Shown: piece by piece, positions 63,204 through 64,000 of the stretch | How positions within the stretch are numbered: the stretch's first letter is position 1 | Layout of the letters: each line of letters starts with the position of its first letter | Assembly: GCA_947650285.1 (NCBI GenBank) | Contig: CANTFL010001211.1 | Span: 248,001-312,000, forward strand | Source: Hyaloperonospora brassicae | Lineage: Eukaryota; Oomycota; Peronosporomycetes; Peronosporales; Peronosporaceae | DNA length: 64,000 nucleotides | Reading direction: 5' to 3' | Made by a program: the position numbers and the translations under genes | Notes under the pieces: generated by a model | Told to the model about the DNA's origin: nothing | The model's input: only the letters and a program-made list of their open reading frames with translations | Database searches by the model: none

Positions 63204-64000
63204 CGAGCTGTTACGGGGGCGCACCATTCGATTTAGTCATCAGATTGTTACTTGCCTGTCAGTCATACTCCTCGCACTGCCATACACGCACACGGACTTA
63301 AGACACAATCGTTAAACAGCACAATCGTCACCAACAGTAAGGACTAACCTGCTGCTACCACTGCTCACGAACGGTACTGTGTCGCAACAGGGCCCCACGA
63401 TCACGAGCTAGTCGAGTTCATGTGACCAGGACCGAGCTCGCACGCAATGTGCTCACTGCTAGTGGGCACATCGGCGCGTGGGCGTATTTCATAAGTGAAC
63501 GAACGTTGGTAAAAAATAGAGCGTCCGCGACCATTGTGTGACAGTTGTCTATTAAATGAAAAGACTCGTTAGCAATCAAGCTGTTTCTTATCCCATGTTG
63601 CAGTTAAGCATAAAATGTGGTTAGCACTATTTCTTTATGTTTTTTGTACTTGAGTTTAGTAAAGTACTGGTTTCTAGGACCTATGTACATATGGGTACTA
63701 GTAATGAGATTTGTCATTCATTTGGTAGGTATCCTTTCCTACATCAAACAATAAGTTAAGTGGTCTAATATATTACCCTCTAAAGTAATATTCCATCAAT
63801 AATTTTCTTAGCCAGGTAGAATTAAGAAATAATTTCAACGAAGATAATATTCGCATTAATTATTTTGAATGTCAATGACATGTCTTGGGCGCACCCCATT
63901 ACATAATACGGGTATCGATTTCCTTTTAATGTGCGTTATCGTTGTGCCGGGTGACTTCATCTCCACACGACAGTGCTCGTGCTATAACGGGGCCCTGTCT
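63204..64000. other. AT-rich flank with possible old solo LTR
   Basis: TGTTACGGGGGCGCACC at 63209 and GGGCGCACCCCATTACA ending at 63903 look like the inverted tips of a 695-bp LTR, but no relative or target duplication is visible in the window. The last 20 bases contain TAACGGGGCCCTGTCT, perhaps the start of another repeat. No gene. Confidence 0.3.

Noticed and set aside
63209..63903. Possible 695-bp solo LTR at the right edge
   Set aside because: Only the tips look LTR-like. No relative in the window and no target duplication, so it is mentioned only as a possibility in the flank entry.

Overview
This window carries no recognisable single-copy host gene. It is a repeat-rich block of a eukaryotic genome, most likely an oomycete (Phytophthora or downy-mildew type). 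The evidence is Ty3/Gypsy elements with chromodomains, one of them with a second RNase H domain of the kind reported from oomycetes, together with Copia elements, Mutator-like (MULE) transposases with FAR1-like or SWIM domains, and an old LINE. No RXLR or Crinkler effector, rRNA or tRNA gene was recognised.

Layout. 1-1231: dead MULE transposase with SWIM motif. 2260-2701: solo LTR. 3848-32652: three-level nest. Gypsy family E2 copy 1 (minus strand; LTRs 3848-4322 and 32128-32652; target duplication ATGAG) is split by Gypsy family E1 (plus strand, 8761-29914; 1.78-kb LTRs; duplication TTGC). E1 is in turn split by a scrambled mosaic of Copia fragments (about 19635-26034). The nest sits in old LINE-like sequence that resumes at 32658 and runs to about 38640, with an inverted solo LTR at 33957-34394. 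39298-42888: MULE with 238-bp terminal inverted repeats and a decayed minus-strand transposase. 43270-43510: GTT/GCT trinucleotide tract. 44917-45860: Copia RT/RNase H relic. 46080-47065: second SWIM-type MULE relic. 47455-55450: Gypsy family E3 (plus strand). 55503-63203: the best preserved E2 element, copy 2 (minus strand).

How the parts work. Each Gypsy element has the usual LTR-PBS-gag-protease-RT-RNase H-integrase-PPT-LTR order. All three families also carry open reading frames on the opposite strand between the end of pol and the 3' LTR. In E2 copy 2 this antisense frame is an intact 360 codons with a good start context. In E2 and E3 a coiled-coil segment of the antisense frame lies exactly antisense to the linker between integrase and chromodomain.

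Two compositional signals stand out. The whole of E3 (LTRs, gag, pol, antisense frames and untranslated DNA) is built of back-to-back short hairpins, with a weaker form in E2. The whole of E1 is saturated with GATC. Most pol frames are broken by stops or indels. Only E2 copy 2 gag, its antisense frame and E1 gag are uninterrupted. E1 to E3 are names used only in this report.
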